Notes under the pieces: model-generated | Databases searched by the model: none | The model's input: only the letters and a program-made list of their open reading frames with translations | What the model was told of the DNA's origin: nothing | In this document: piece by piece, positions 17,810 to 28,500 of the stretch | How the letters are laid out: each line of letters begins with the position of its first letter | Position numbering within the stretch: the first letter of the stretch is position 1 | Position numbers and translations under genes: made by a program | Origin: UBA2287 sp964479665 | GTDB taxonomy: Bacteria > Bacteroidota > Bacteroidia > Bacteroidales > Tenuifilaceae | DNA length: 64,000 nt | Assembly (NCBI GenBank): GCA_964479665.1 | Contig: CAYZNN010000018.1 | Coordinates: forward strand, 1-64,000 | Direction of reading: 5' to 3'

Positions 17810-20800
17810 ATGAATACCTTCCAAATCAAAATACTTTTAACCATAGGTTATACTTTCATCTCTTTATCAAATATCTATTCACAAAGTTTTTCGCTCGATG
17901 CTTTTGAAATCAACAACGGGTGGGAGTTTATAAAGTCTGATGGTGTGGATTTAAACCTATCCGTTGAGAAAGGATTAGAGGGAAAAGCCATCCGTTTCGA
18001 TTACGATTTTACAAAAGGAACTGGTTACGGAGGTATTCAAAAGTGGTTCCCCATCGATTTGCCCGAAAATTATGAGTTCACTTTTTGGGTTAAAGCTGAA
18101 TCGCCTTCAAATAACTTTGAAATAAAATTTATTGATAGCTCTGGCGACAATGTATGGTGGGTAAACAACCGCAACTACACCTTCCCAACCGAATGGACAA
18201 AAATTCGCATAAAAAAACGACATATTGGTTTTGCATGGGGACCCACTGAAGATAAAATTTTGAAACGGGTTGATAGAATTGAATTTACCGTTGCTTCTTT
18301 TTTAGGTGGAAATGGAACTGTATGGATTGACGACCTTAGGCTTGAACCGCTTGATCCCGAACCCGAGTCGTACCCAAAACCTAAGGTAAATACATCATCA
18401 ACAGCAAAAAAACAGGAAGCCAGCTTAATGATTGATGACTCAGACGAAACCCATTGGTTAAGCAAAGGAATTAAAAATCAAAGTGTTGTATTCGACTTCA
18501 CTTTGCGAAGGGAGTTTGGTGGGTTGCAGATTAGCTGGCTTGAGAATTTCTATGCAAATAAGTTTAACATTTTGCTATCGAACGATGCCAAAACGTGGAA
18601 AAGGGTTTACTCTGTAAAATCAAACCAAAGTAATGAGAGTTTTATTCGATTGGCCGAGGCAGATGCAAGATTCCTAAAAATTGAACTTCTAGAAAATAAC
18701 AACCCAAAGGGGTTTGGAATTAAGGAGATTAAAATATTGGATATTGCCAGCTCTCTGTCGCAAAATGACTTCCTAATTTACACCACCAAGAACTCCCCAA
18801 TTGGCAATTTTCCTCGATATTTCCTTCAGCAGGCATCGTACTGGACAGTTACCGGGGTTAATAACGACATGAAGGAGGCCATGATTAATGAGGATGGAAT
18901 GGTGGAGGTTGATAAAGCTATGTTTTCTGTTGAACCAATAATTAAAGTGGGCGAAAAGGTTTTCAACTGGAGTAATGTTAAGGCTACTCAGTCGATGAAC
19001 TTCCCAAGAGAAAAGCAAGAGCTGGGGTTTACCCCATCAGTTACTTGGCAAATAAATGATTTAACTTTTACTACTGGAATATCTGCAAGCGGAGAGGCCA
19101 ACGTAAATTCTCATCTGAACATTGGTTACTTCTTTGAAAACAATTCCGATCAGATTATAGAATTTGAGTTTTACCTCCTCATAAGACCATATCAGGTAAA
19201 TCCTTACTACCAGTTTTTAAACCTTGCCGGTGGGGCAGGAAAAATTAATTCGATTAGTGAAATTGATCCGGGAAGAAAAATAGCAGCAGATGAAAAAGTG
19301 ATCATTTCCTTAAAACCCTACGAATCATTCACCGCAAATGCGTTTGACGCTGGAAATCCTGTAGACATGGTGCGCAGAGGAAAACTCTACAATAATAGCA
19401 CTGCCACTGACCCAAACGGTCAAGCCAATGGGATTATTAAATACTCTCTAATATTAAACCCTAGGGAAACAACCAAGTTTTTTGTGATTGTTCCATTTCA
19501 TAAGGATATAGATAACAGCAATATCACTAATAACGAGCACATTGCCAAAGAATTTGCTGAGACGGAAGAATTTTGGAAAGGCAAAATTGATTATATAAAA
19601 TTTAATCTGCCAGAATCGGCCAACAGGATTGTAAGTACCTATAAATCGAACCTCTTTTACATACTTGTGAACAGGGACAAAGCGGGCATTCAACCCGGGT
19701 CACGCTCATACGAGCGTAGCTGGATTCGCGATGGCTCTCTTACCTCATCAGCCTTACTAAAATCGGGCATTATTGAAGAGGTAAAAGATTTTATTGAGTG
19801 GTATGCAAAGCATCAGTACGAAAACGGCAAGGTTCCCTGCGTGGTCGATTTCAGAGGCCCCGATCCTGTTCCGGAGCACGACAGCCACGGCCAGCTCATT
19901 TACCTCATCCGTGAGTACTTTAACTTCACAAAAGACACGGCATTTCTTCGATCGAAGAATCAGAGTGTGCTAATAGCCGTTAATTACATTGAGTCGCTAA
20001 TTGCTGAACGATCAACAGATCATTTCAAGCATGGTAACGACAGCATTAGGGCATACTACGGACTTGTTCCCGAATCAATTAGCCATGAGGGGTACTCAGA
20101 GAAGCCAATGCACTCATACTGGGATAACTTCTTTATTATGAAAGGATTAAAGGATGCTGCTGATATTCAAAGAATACTTGGAGAAAAAGAAAATTACCTT
20201 AGAATTTCAAAAATTCGTGATACTTTCAAGGTTAACCTTTACACTTCTATAGATTTGGCAATGAAAACCAGGGGCATTAATTACATACCCGGATGTGTTG
20301 AACTTGGCGACTTCGATGCCACCTCCACAACCATAGCCCTTACGCCATGTAACGAGTACAAGAACCTACCAAAACCGCAGGTTTACAACACATTCGACCA
20401 GTACTACCAGTTTTTTAAGGATAGAAGGGACGGGAAACGGGAATGGGTAAACTACACCCCTTACGAGGTTCGATTAATTGGCTCATTCATATTTCTCGAT
20501 CAACCCGAAAGGGCCCACGAACTTATTGAATTCTTTCTGGATGATCGCCGTCCTCAGGGTTGGAACCACTGGGCCGAGGTTGTATGGAACGATTACAGAA
20601 CTCCACGCTTTATTGGCGATATGCCACACACCTGGGTAGGTAGTGATTTTATTAATGCAATACGTTCGATGTTTGTTTACGAGAACGAATACGATGAATC
20701 CCTTGTACTTGCTGCAGCTCTTTACCAGAAATGGATTGATGCACCTGAGGGTATGTCAATTGAAAATTTACCAACATACTATGGCGATGTTTCTTACTCA

Positions 20801-20998
20801 ATTAAGCGCGATGAGAATAAATACAACTTTACAATTTATGGCGAAGTTGAACTACCTAAAAATGGAATTAGAATTAAAAACTTTAATGGTTCAAAACGCC
20901 CAACGAGGGTAACAATAAACGGTGTTGAAAGTAAAGAGTATAGTGAGAATGAAATTTTTGTAAGAAATTTCCCCGCTAATGTGGTGATTTACTACTAA
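17810..20998 (+). CDS. Large CBM/discoidin/(alpha/alpha)6 protein, unassigned putative glycoside hydrolase
   Basis: 1062 residues with a type I signal peptide, so periplasmic or secreted. Residues 25-185 are a CBM11/CIA30-like jellyroll (WEFIKSDGVDLNLSVEKGLEG, ending VWIDDLRLEPLDP). About 195-310 is an F5/8-type discoidin domain (DETHWLSKGIKNQSVVFDF). A beta-sandwich covers about 320-600, and then comes a predicted (alpha/alpha)6 domain with acidic motifs: SYERSWIRDGSLTSSALL, EHDSHGQLIYLIREY, PESISHEGYSE followed by HSYWDNFF, and GDMPHTWVGSDF. The RDG-containing motif recalls inverting (alpha/alpha)6 hydrolases such as GH15. I cannot place it in a named family. Its position between three GH144 genes and the transporter suggests trimming of beta-1,2-oligosaccharides in the periplasm. 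Confidence 0.7.
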   Translation: MNTFQIKILLTIGYTFISLSNIYSQSFSLDAFEINNGWEFIKSDGVDLNLSVEKGLEGKAIRFDYDFTKGTGYGGIQKWFPIDLPENYEFTFWVKAESPSNNFEIKFIDSSGDNVWWVNNRNYTFPTEWTKIRIKKRHIGFAWGPTEDKILKRVDRIEFTVASFLGGNGTVWIDDLRLEPLDPEPESYPKPKVNTSSTAKKQEASLMIDDSDETHWLSKGIKNQSVVFDFTLRREFGGLQISWLENFYANKFNILLSNDAKTWKRVYSVKSNQSNESFIRLAEADARFLKIELLENNNPKGFGIKEIKILDIASSLSQNDFLIYTTKNSPIGNFPRYFLQQASYWTVTGVNNDMKEAMINEDGMVEVDKAMFSVEPIIKVGEKVFNWSNVKATQSMNFPREKQELGFTPSVTWQINDLTFTTGISASGEANVNSHLNIGYFFENNSDQIIEFEFYLLIRPYQVNPYYQFLNLAGGAGKINSISEIDPGRKIAADEKVIISLKPYESFTANAFDAGNPVDMVRRGKLYNNSTATDPNGQANGIIKYSLILNPRETTKFFVIVPFHKDIDNSNITNNEHIAKEFAETEEFWKGKIDYIKFNLPESANRIVSTYKSNLFYILVNRDKAGIQPGSRSYERSWIRDGSLTSSALLKSGIIEEVKDFIEWYAKHQYENGKVPCVVDFRGPDPVPEHDSHGQLIYLIREYFNFTKDTAFLRSKNQSVLIAVNYIESLIAERSTDHFKHGNDSIRAYYGLVPESISHEGYSEKPMHSYWDNFFIMKGLKDAADIQRILGEKENYLRISKIRDTFKVNLYTSIDLAMKTRGINYIPGCVELGDFDATSTTIALTPCNEYKNLPKPQVYNTFDQYYQFFKDRRDGKREWVNYTPYEVRLIGSFIFLDQPERAHELIEFFLDDRRPQGWNHWAEVVWNDYRTPRFIGDMPHTWVGSDFINAIRSMFVYENEYDESLVLAAALYQKWIDAPEGMSIENLPTYYGDVSYSIKRDENKYNFTIYGEVELPKNGIRIKNFNGSKRPTRVTINGVESKEYSENEIFVRNFPANVVIYY

Positions 20999-21016
20999 TA
21001 ACCTAAACCGTAAGAC

Positions 21017-23104
21017 ATGAGCCAACAGGTTGTTGCTTCCGAGAAAGACATTAACACTAACGATCGTATTCAATTTTCTCAACTTGCCGCATTTGGCTCG
21101 GGTGGAATTATACCAATTGCTCTTTTTAACATTGCAGGAATACTTGTTGGTCTTATGGGCAATATTAGCCTTGGGCTAAGCGCCTTTTGGCTTGGGGTTA
21201 TCCTAATTATCCCAAGACTGTGGGATGCAATTTCCGATCCCATTATTGGTCACTTATCGGATAATACACGTACCCGCTGGGGAAGAAGGCGTCCATTCCT
21301 ACTTGTAGGAGGTATTTTAGTTGCGGTTTTCTTTGTAATGATTTGGTGGATACCCAAGGGAGAAATGGTTCGGGTTTGGTTTCCTTCTGAATCGAGTTTT
21401 CAGTGGTTCCAACTTGCGTATATTCTCTTTTCACTTTTACTTTTCTTCACCGCCTGCACCATATTTGAGATTCCACATGGTGCTCTAGGTATGGAAATGA
21501 CTAGCGACCCTCACATTCGCACCCGATTATTTAGCGCAAAGAGTTTTGTAGGTAATTTATTTGCCATGAGCACTCCCTGGCTATTTGCCCTGGCTAATAT
21601 GGAACTATTCAAGGGCTCCGGTGGTAACGAGGCCGATGGCATGCGATATGTTTCATTACTAATTGCTGCAATTTTAATTCCCCTATCATTTTGGTGGTTT
21701 TTTTCATTACGTGAACCTGGTTTCAAGCGCGCGTCTCAGCAAAAGAAAACTCCCTTCTGGGAGGATATGAAACACACCGCAACCAATAAAAATTTTGTTA
21801 GACTAACACTTACCATTTTTACTCTAGCAATGGGGTTCAACTTCGTTAATCTATTAGGCTCTTATATACCCATTTTTTACGTTTTTGGAGGCGACAAGGT
21901 AGCCGGAGCCTATCTTCTTGGAATTAATGGTACCATTTGGGCTGTTACAGGTTTGCTAGCCGTATTCCCACTAAACTGGATAAGCCCTAAACTTGGTAAA
22001 AGAAATACACTCATAGTTGCTATCGCGCTTATGGGATTGGCTCAATTATCAAAAATTGTTTGCTACAATCCATCATACCCGTATCTCATAATTATTCCTA
22101 CCATCCTGCTTTCGGCAGGAATGCTTTTCTTCTTCACCCTTGGTTCATCTATGGTAGGAGATATTTGCGATGAGGATGACCTTAAGCGAGGATACCGAAC
22201 CGAAGGTAGTTTCTACTCCGTTTTCTGGTGGTTTATTAAAATGGGGACTGCATTTGCCAGCTTTGTAACTGGTGCGCTTATAGTTCTAACCATGTTCGAT
22301 CAAAATCAGGTAACTAGGGTCGATACGATACAGGGCAACATACGTGAGCTTAGGAGTAGCTTACAAGTTTGGGATAGCAATTTATCCTCAATATCAGGCA
22401 TTAATGCAATTGGGAAAGTAAAAGAGCTATCCAGTTCAACGCTTAAAGAATCAAAGGATTTTCTTTTAATCCTCGAAAAGGAACTTCAAAGAAAAACGGA
22501 TAGGAAAGAAAAAATTTCATCAGAGCAGTTTTTCCGAAGACAAAAAAGCATTCAGAATGCCATAAATAGCACAGAATCAACAAACAGTCAACTTGAGTAT
22601 ATCTTAATGGAAATAGAGAAAGCTGGTAACAGTGAGAATATAGAAATAGGCCATTTATTTAACCAATCTGTTGCCTTAGCCATTGAGACCAAAGTTGAAA
22701 AAGCAAAGTTTAACGCTTTCGATTTGCTTATTCACCTTGAGAATAGACTGGTTGATACCCAAAAAAGCAAGGAACACTACGAGGAACTTATACAGTTCGT
22801 TACCGAAGTAAATGGAATATTGAATATTATAAATTCTGGCTCAGATAAAAGTATTATTGATTCCCAATTAAAAGAGATTGAGAGCAAAGTAGTGCCTCTA
22901 AAAAAGCAAACACCATACACCCTACTGACGATGAGGGCCGTAGAAATTGGAATCCCCATTTTACTTAGCATTTTCTCCTTAATTTTTATCCTAACCTACA
23001 CGCTTACCGAAAAAAGTTTACAAGACGTGAAAATGAAGCTTAGGCAACGAAATGCTGAAAGGGATAAGGAAGAGAAACGAAACTTAGGTTTAAACATCAA
23101 TTAA
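21017..23104 (+). CDS. GPH/MFS-type oligosaccharide:cation symporter with a long coiled-coil insertion
   Basis: 695 residues. The first ~425 residues hold about eleven membrane helices with the family motif DAISDPIIGHLSDNTRTRWGRRRPFL and a second conserved DICDEDDLKRGYRTEGSFYS. Between the penultimate and last helices there is a soluble insertion (about residues 428-635) rich in Glu, Lys, Ser and Leu with coiled-coil character. The last helix is IGIPILLSIFSLIFILTYTL (about 643-662). Normal members are about 450-500 residues. It should carry glucan oligosaccharides from the periplasm to the cytoplasmic GH35 and GH94 enzymes encoded next. The role of the insertion is unknown. Confidence 0.82.
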   Translation: MSQQVVASEKDINTNDRIQFSQLAAFGSGGIIPIALFNIAGILVGLMGNISLGLSAFWLGVILIIPRLWDAISDPIIGHLSDNTRTRWGRRRPFLLVGGILVAVFFVMIWWIPKGEMVRVWFPSESSFQWFQLAYILFSLLLFFTACTIFEIPHGALGMEMTSDPHIRTRLFSAKSFVGNLFAMSTPWLFALANMELFKGSGGNEADGMRYVSLLIAAILIPLSFWWFFSLREPGFKRASQQKKTPFWEDMKHTATNKNFVRLTLTIFTLAMGFNFVNLLGSYIPIFYVFGGDKVAGAYLLGINGTIWAVTGLLAVFPLNWISPKLGKRNTLIVAIALMGLAQLSKIVCYNPSYPYLIIIPTILLSAGMLFFFTLGSSMVGDICDEDDLKRGYRTEGSFYSVFWWFIKMGTAFASFVTGALIVLTMFDQNQVTRVDTIQGNIRELRSSLQVWDSNLSSISGINAIGKVKELSSSTLKESKDFLLILEKELQRKTDRKEKISSEQFFRRQKSIQNAINSTESTNSQLEYILMEIEKAGNSENIEIGHLFNQSVALAIETKVEKAKFNAFDLLIHLENRLVDTQKSKEHYEELIQFVTEVNGILNIINSGSDKSIIDSQLKEIESKVVPLKKQTPYTLLTMRAVEIGIPILLSIFSLIFILTYTLTEKSLQDVKMKLRQRNAERDKEEKRNLGLNIN

Positions 23105-23115
23105 CAATTTTAAAA

Positions 23116-25548
23116 ATGACATTTGGCTATAAAAATCAACACTTCGTTTTAAACAATAAAAAAGTGTTTCTAAACTCTGGGGAGATTCACTACTTCAGAA
23201 TAAAACGTGAACTTTGGGACACTCATCTTCAAGCAGCCAAAGAGGCTGGTCTAAAAACGATTAGCACTTATGTGCCCTGGGCCTGGCACGAATCGGTTGA
23301 AGGGGTATTCGATTTTAATGGAGAGTCGTGCCCTGAACGAGACCTTGTTGGTTGGCTGAAAAAGTGCCAATCATTTGGCTTAACCTGCATACTAAAACCT
23401 GGTCCGTTTATACTTGCAGAATTTCGTGGGGCTGGACTTCCCGATTGGTTTGTTAAAAAGTACGGGAGCGAGGTAAAAATGCGCAACAGCAAAGGAGAAA
23501 TTGTGATGAGCGATGGGGTTAACCTTTTTCATAGCATTTACATTGAAAAGGTTACTAGTTGGTACAACCACATTATGCCACTAATTGCTAAAAATCAAAC
23601 TTCTGAAGGTGGCCCTGTTATTCTAATGCAAATTTGCAACGAGATTGGCGTTTTTTCCTGGTTAGCCCATCAGGCTGATTATAGCCAAGATGTAAAGGCA
23701 AAATTTGTTTCCTACCTAAAAAATAAGTTTAGTTCAATAAATGAGGTAAACCAGCTTTGGGGAACTCGCTACAACCAATTTGAAGATGTTGAGCTCCCGC
23801 CCGATGGCAGGTTGCCATACGCATCAAAGGGCGATAGGGGTCGCGATTACGAATGGCATTGCTTCTGGAGAACCTACTACGGCGATTACCTCAGAATGCT
23901 ATCAAAAATGGCACGCGAAAGGGGCGTAACGGTTCCATTGTATCATAACCTTCCGGGTTGGATTAACGGCCACGGATACGATTTCCCCCTTAACATCACA
24001 ATGTATGAGGATTTATATCGAGATAAAAGTGAAATAATTTTTGGTATCGATCATATTCCCGAGTTTCTGTCGTACAGAAATATGCACGACGATCGGATTA
24101 TAAACGATATTACCTATGCAATGCAAGGGGAAAAACCACTATTTGCTGCCGAATTTCAATGCGGCTCACGCGAATACCATGTGGTTCCTAATCCCCGTGA
24201 AATGGAACTTTTTTATAAATCGAGTATTGCCAATGGGTTAACCGGATGGAACTATTACATGTTTTCACAAGGTAAAAACCCGAGTCGTAAAGGTTACTCT
24301 GGCGATACTTTTTACTGGTTTACACCCCTATCGGCAGAGGGAGAAAAGAGTAGCGCTTTCCAATTGGTACAGAAAATGAGTAAACTCATTGCTAATACTG
24401 AAGCTATAATCCTCAACGCCAAGCGAAGGGCCGAAATATGTGTGCTATTCTATCCTCCCTACTATGCCACAGAATTGGAGAGGCCCGAAATGGGTGAAAG
24501 TGGTTTGCAATTCATTCCTGCAGCAATTCGCCGACCTGCATATTTCGATGGGCTACTAAAAGTTTTACAAGTAATGAATATCGATTACGATATGATCGAT
24601 TTAAGCAAATCATCGGCAAGAGAACTGGCCAAGTACAAGCAGGTTTGGTTGTATTGTACCGATGAGATGAATGCCCCTCACCAACAAGTTATTGTTGACT
24701 ATACAGCGTTGGGAGGTAATATTGTAATCTTCCCAAACCTACCCGACCGGGAAATGTCGCAAAAACCCTGCACAATTATTCGCGATGCACTTAACATAAG
24801 GCCAATGGGTATTGAAATGATTGATTCTCCATTAACTGATATATATGATCTAAAGGATATAAAGTGTGCCAATCCGCAGATAGTTTATTCTGAAGAATCG
24901 CTTTCAGATGCTGAAATTATTGCCAAAACACTCAGTGGAACTCCCTGCGGGTTTGGCAAATCGATTGGCAATGGCTCGGTAATTCATCTTGGGACCTGGA
25001 TTGGCTTCGACACCGAAGGTCATAAACCTGTTTATCAGAAAATTCTTGATAAATCTATGGCTAAGCAAAGACAAACCTATTCCAGCAATGAAAATATTTC
25101 TTTAAAACAAAGATTTACAGATAATGGTTCTGCTTTACTTTTCGTTGGGAACTACTACAACGAGGATCAGGTTGGAAACATTACCTATTCACATCCTGAC
25201 AGTGGAGAAGCCATAAGTATTCCCTATTCAATTGAAAAGGCGATATGGCCTTCTCAATATGCTTTACTCACCCCAATCTGTTTGGAAATATCTGAGGGGT
25301 TAAAAATACTTCATACTACTTCTGATATTCTTGCGATTGAAAAACGCGATGATTTAATAAATCTCACTCTCCAAGGCGACCGCGATTTGGTTGGAGAATT
25401 AGTTTTTGAAGGCGATAATGTTCATACATTTGTTAGTGCTTCAGTGGATGGCGACAATTTAAAACTTATTTCAGTAAAAGAACGCATAGTGCTTAATTAC
25501 AATCACAAACACAATAAGGAGTTGCTTCTAACCATAAAGCATAAATAG
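23116..25548 (+). CDS. GH35-family protein, candidate beta-1,2-glucosyltransferase
   Basis: 810 residues, no signal peptide, so cytoplasmic. The GH35 TIM barrel is plain: NSGEIHYFRI, TISTYVPWAWHE, ILKPGPFILAEF. Acid/base Glu176 is in QICNEIGVFS and the nucleophile is Glu346 in FAAEFQCGS. Most GH35 enzymes are beta-galactosidases. However, a GH35 protein from a GH144 gene cluster in Ignavibacterium album (IALB_1185) was shown to be a beta-1,2-glucooligosaccharide glucosyltransferase. The same neighbourhood here (GH144 and GH94) makes that activity likelier than galactosidase. The next gene's ATG follows its TAG with no gap, so the two are coupled. The specificity is inference. Confidence 0.75.
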   Translation: MTFGYKNQHFVLNNKKVFLNSGEIHYFRIKRELWDTHLQAAKEAGLKTISTYVPWAWHESVEGVFDFNGESCPERDLVGWLKKCQSFGLTCILKPGPFILAEFRGAGLPDWFVKKYGSEVKMRNSKGEIVMSDGVNLFHSIYIEKVTSWYNHIMPLIAKNQTSEGGPVILMQICNEIGVFSWLAHQADYSQDVKAKFVSYLKNKFSSINEVNQLWGTRYNQFEDVELPPDGRLPYASKGDRGRDYEWHCFWRTYYGDYLRMLSKMARERGVTVPLYHNLPGWINGHGYDFPLNITMYEDLYRDKSEIIFGIDHIPEFLSYRNMHDDRIINDITYAMQGEKPLFAAEFQCGSREYHVVPNPREMELFYKSSIANGLTGWNYYMFSQGKNPSRKGYSGDTFYWFTPLSAEGEKSSAFQLVQKMSKLIANTEAIILNAKRRAEICVLFYPPYYATELERPEMGESGLQFIPAAIRRPAYFDGLLKVLQVMNIDYDMIDLSKSSARELAKYKQVWLYCTDEMNAPHQQVIVDYTALGGNIVIFPNLPDREMSQKPCTIIRDALNIRPMGIEMIDSPLTDIYDLKDIKCANPQIVYSEESLSDAEIIAKTLSGTPCGFGKSIGNGSVIHLGTWIGFDTEGHKPVYQKILDKSMAKQRQTYSSNENISLKQRFTDNGSALLFVGNYYNEDQVGNITYSHPDSGEAISIPYSIEKAIWPSQYALLTPICLEISEGLKILHTTSDILAIEKRDDLINLTLQGDRDLVGELVFEGDNVHTFVSASVDGDNLKLISVKERIVLNYNHKHNKELLLTIKHK

Positions 25549-28500
25549 ATGAAAATTAGTAATTCTCTGGGGCTTAACTTTTACTTTCTTGAAAATGGTT
25601 TGGTGAAAAGTATTGAGGCTAACCCAATAAGAATTAGCCTTAAGAAAGCAAGTCTTTTTTCAAAATCCCTTACGAATATCTACCTAAGAAATAGGGCTGT
25701 TCCTTATGATTTTATTCCCATTATTGGTCCTGAAAGCAATAGTCAATTCTACCTTGAAAAGGATAAATATATTGCAAAAGGGAAGTGGAATAACATTGAA
25801 TACCAATGTGTTTTACAACTTTCCAATAAGAGTTTAAGTTGGCAATGGAGCGTTAGCATAGCCAATAAATCAAGCAATATTGTAGAACTCGATATTTTCT
25901 ATGTCCAAGATGTTGGCCTCAAAACCCAAAGCGATGGCTTGGTTAACGAGTACTATGTTAGCCAATACATTGAAAGGCTGATACTTGAAGACCAGAAGTG
26001 CGGAAAAGTGGTTTGTTGCCGTCAGAATATGAGGGAGTCGAATGGTCACCCTTGGCTTTTAGTTGCTTGCAATGAAGGAGCACTTGCGGCTAGCACAGAT
26101 GGAATGCAGTTTTTTGGGAAAACTTTTCGTGCAACGGGAGTTCCCGAGGCACTACTCAGCCACTCCCTTAATGGCGAATACGCAGGTGAATCATCGGTTA
26201 TAGCATTGCAATCAGAACCAATTAATCTGATTCCTAACGAAAAACAAAGTATTGGCTTTGTTGCCAAATATTTATCAGATCATTCACTTGCCACATCACC
26301 ATATGACTTGAATTTACTTCCAGATTTATTGATAGAGTTCGAAGAAAGCACTCCCGTCTCATTACAATATGAGGGAAAATATCCTGCTAAAAACATATTT
26401 AGCACCTCTCCCCTTTTACCGGCTGAAGAACTTTCAGAGGAGGAACTTTCCAATTTTTTCGGAAAGGGAAGGACTCATATTGAAAAGCAAAACGGAGAAA
26501 TTTTATCTTTCTATAGCGATGATAGATACCACATTGTGTTAAAGGCAAAAGAACTTTTGGCCGACAGGCCACATGGGCATATTATGCAGGCTAAAACTGG
26601 GCTTGTGCCCAATGAGAGCATAATGTCAACCAATACATTTGCCTATGGGGTTTTTAACTCTCACCTAACCCAGGGAAATACCAATTTCAATATTTTTCTT
26701 TCGGTTTGCTCAAGTCAGTTCAATACTGCTGTTGAAACTGGTCAACGAATTTTTGTAAAGATTGATGGAAAATCATATTTGCTTGGAGTTCCTTCGGTAT
26801 ATGAAATTGGGCTTAACCATACTCGCTGGATTTATAAGTTTAAGGATCACATTTTTCAGGTTCGTACCTGGACATCTAAAGCTGCACACCAAATAAATCT
26901 TGATTTTAAGGTGATTAAAGGCTCCCGTGTTAATATAACAATTACAAACCACTTCGATGAGGCCAATGGTTGGCAAGTATCAGGCGGATTGTCCGAAAGG
27001 GATTTTATCGCTAAACCTAAGGCCAATAGTATTATTGCCTCCAAGTATCCTGATGCTCAATTCAGAATTTTTGTTCAAGACCCAACCGCGGAATTTAAAA
27101 TTTCTAAGGAAAATGAAATATCCAATTCTTTTTTCGCTCTTGATGTTATAAACACTTCGACTTTTTGTATAAGTTTTCTTGGCGAGGTGCGAAATCCGTC
27201 AAAACCAATTGAAATTGAAAATTCCGACGAGCAATGGCTCAATGATTGCAATGATGCCCGCAAAGAATGGGAGAACCTAAGTTTGAATTTATCCCTGCTT
27301 GGAAATCAGAAAGATGTTGCTGCCATAAATAATATTATTCCGTGGTACGGGATGAATGCCCTAACCCACTACCTTACCCCCTACGGCCTCGAACAGTTTG
27401 GTGGAGCTGCGTGGGGTACTCGCGACGTGTCGCAAGGGCCAATAGACCTGCTCTTGAGTTTGGAAAAGTTCGATGAAGCAAAGCAAGTTTTGCGTATCAT
27501 CTTCTCAAACCAGAACCCCAACGGTGGATGGCCTCAATGGTGGATGTTCGATAGCTACAGAAACATACGAGCCCATGAAGCCCACGGCGATATTTTTTAC
27601 TGGTGTATTATTGCCCTAAGCAATTACATAAAAGCAACAGGCGATCTAAAAATTCTCGACGAGGAGTTGCCCTTCTACTCGGAGAACCCTTCAACCGAGG
27701 TGGAGAAAACCCCATTGAGTGAGCATATCGATAGGCTTATCAAAATGATTGTTGATTCGTTTATCCCCGGAACTTGCTTGGTCCCTTTTGGTGGTGGCGA
27801 TTGGAACGATTCTCTTCAACCTGTTAGCGAGGAACTTGCCCAAAGGATGATTTCAAGTTGGACGGTTGAAATGAACTATCAAGCTTTTAGCCAATACCAA
27901 AAGGTTTACGAGTTGTCTGGTAATTGGGAAAAGGCAAATGAACTGAAAATAATTTGCAGTAGAATTAAAGCCGATTTCAATAAACACCTGATTAGGGACG
28001 GTGTTGTTGCAGGTTATGGGTTAGTTGAGAAGGATAAATCCATTTCTGTACTTCTGCATCCGAGCGACAAAACAACCGGAATACACTACAGCGCTCTCCC
28101 AATGAACAGGGGTATTATTAGCGGAATTTTTACTAAGGAGCAGGCACAACATCATCAGGAACTGGTTGAAAAGCATCTAAAAGGGCCTGACGGTGTAAGG
28201 TTAATGGATCGTCCACTAAAGTATCAAGGTGGTATTCAAAAAATTTTCCAGAGGGCAGAGAGCAGTACTTTCTTTGGTCGAGAAATTGGCCTAATGTACA
28301 TACATGAGCACATTCGCTATGCCGAATCGCTTGCCATAATGGGTAAAGCTGAAGGTTTTATGAAAGCACTTAGGCAAGCCATACCTATTGATTATAATGA
28401 TATTGTTCCTTTTGCCGATATTCGCCAATCAAACTGCTACTACAGCAGCTCCGATGTGGTATTCAAAAGCCGTTACGATGCAGACGAGCGTTATGAGCAA

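Noticed and set aside
23116..25548. Calling this gene a beta-galactosidase (bga/lacZ-type) by family name
   Set aside because: No galactan- or lactose-related gene is present, while GH144 and GH94 neighbours point to beta-1,2-glucan.
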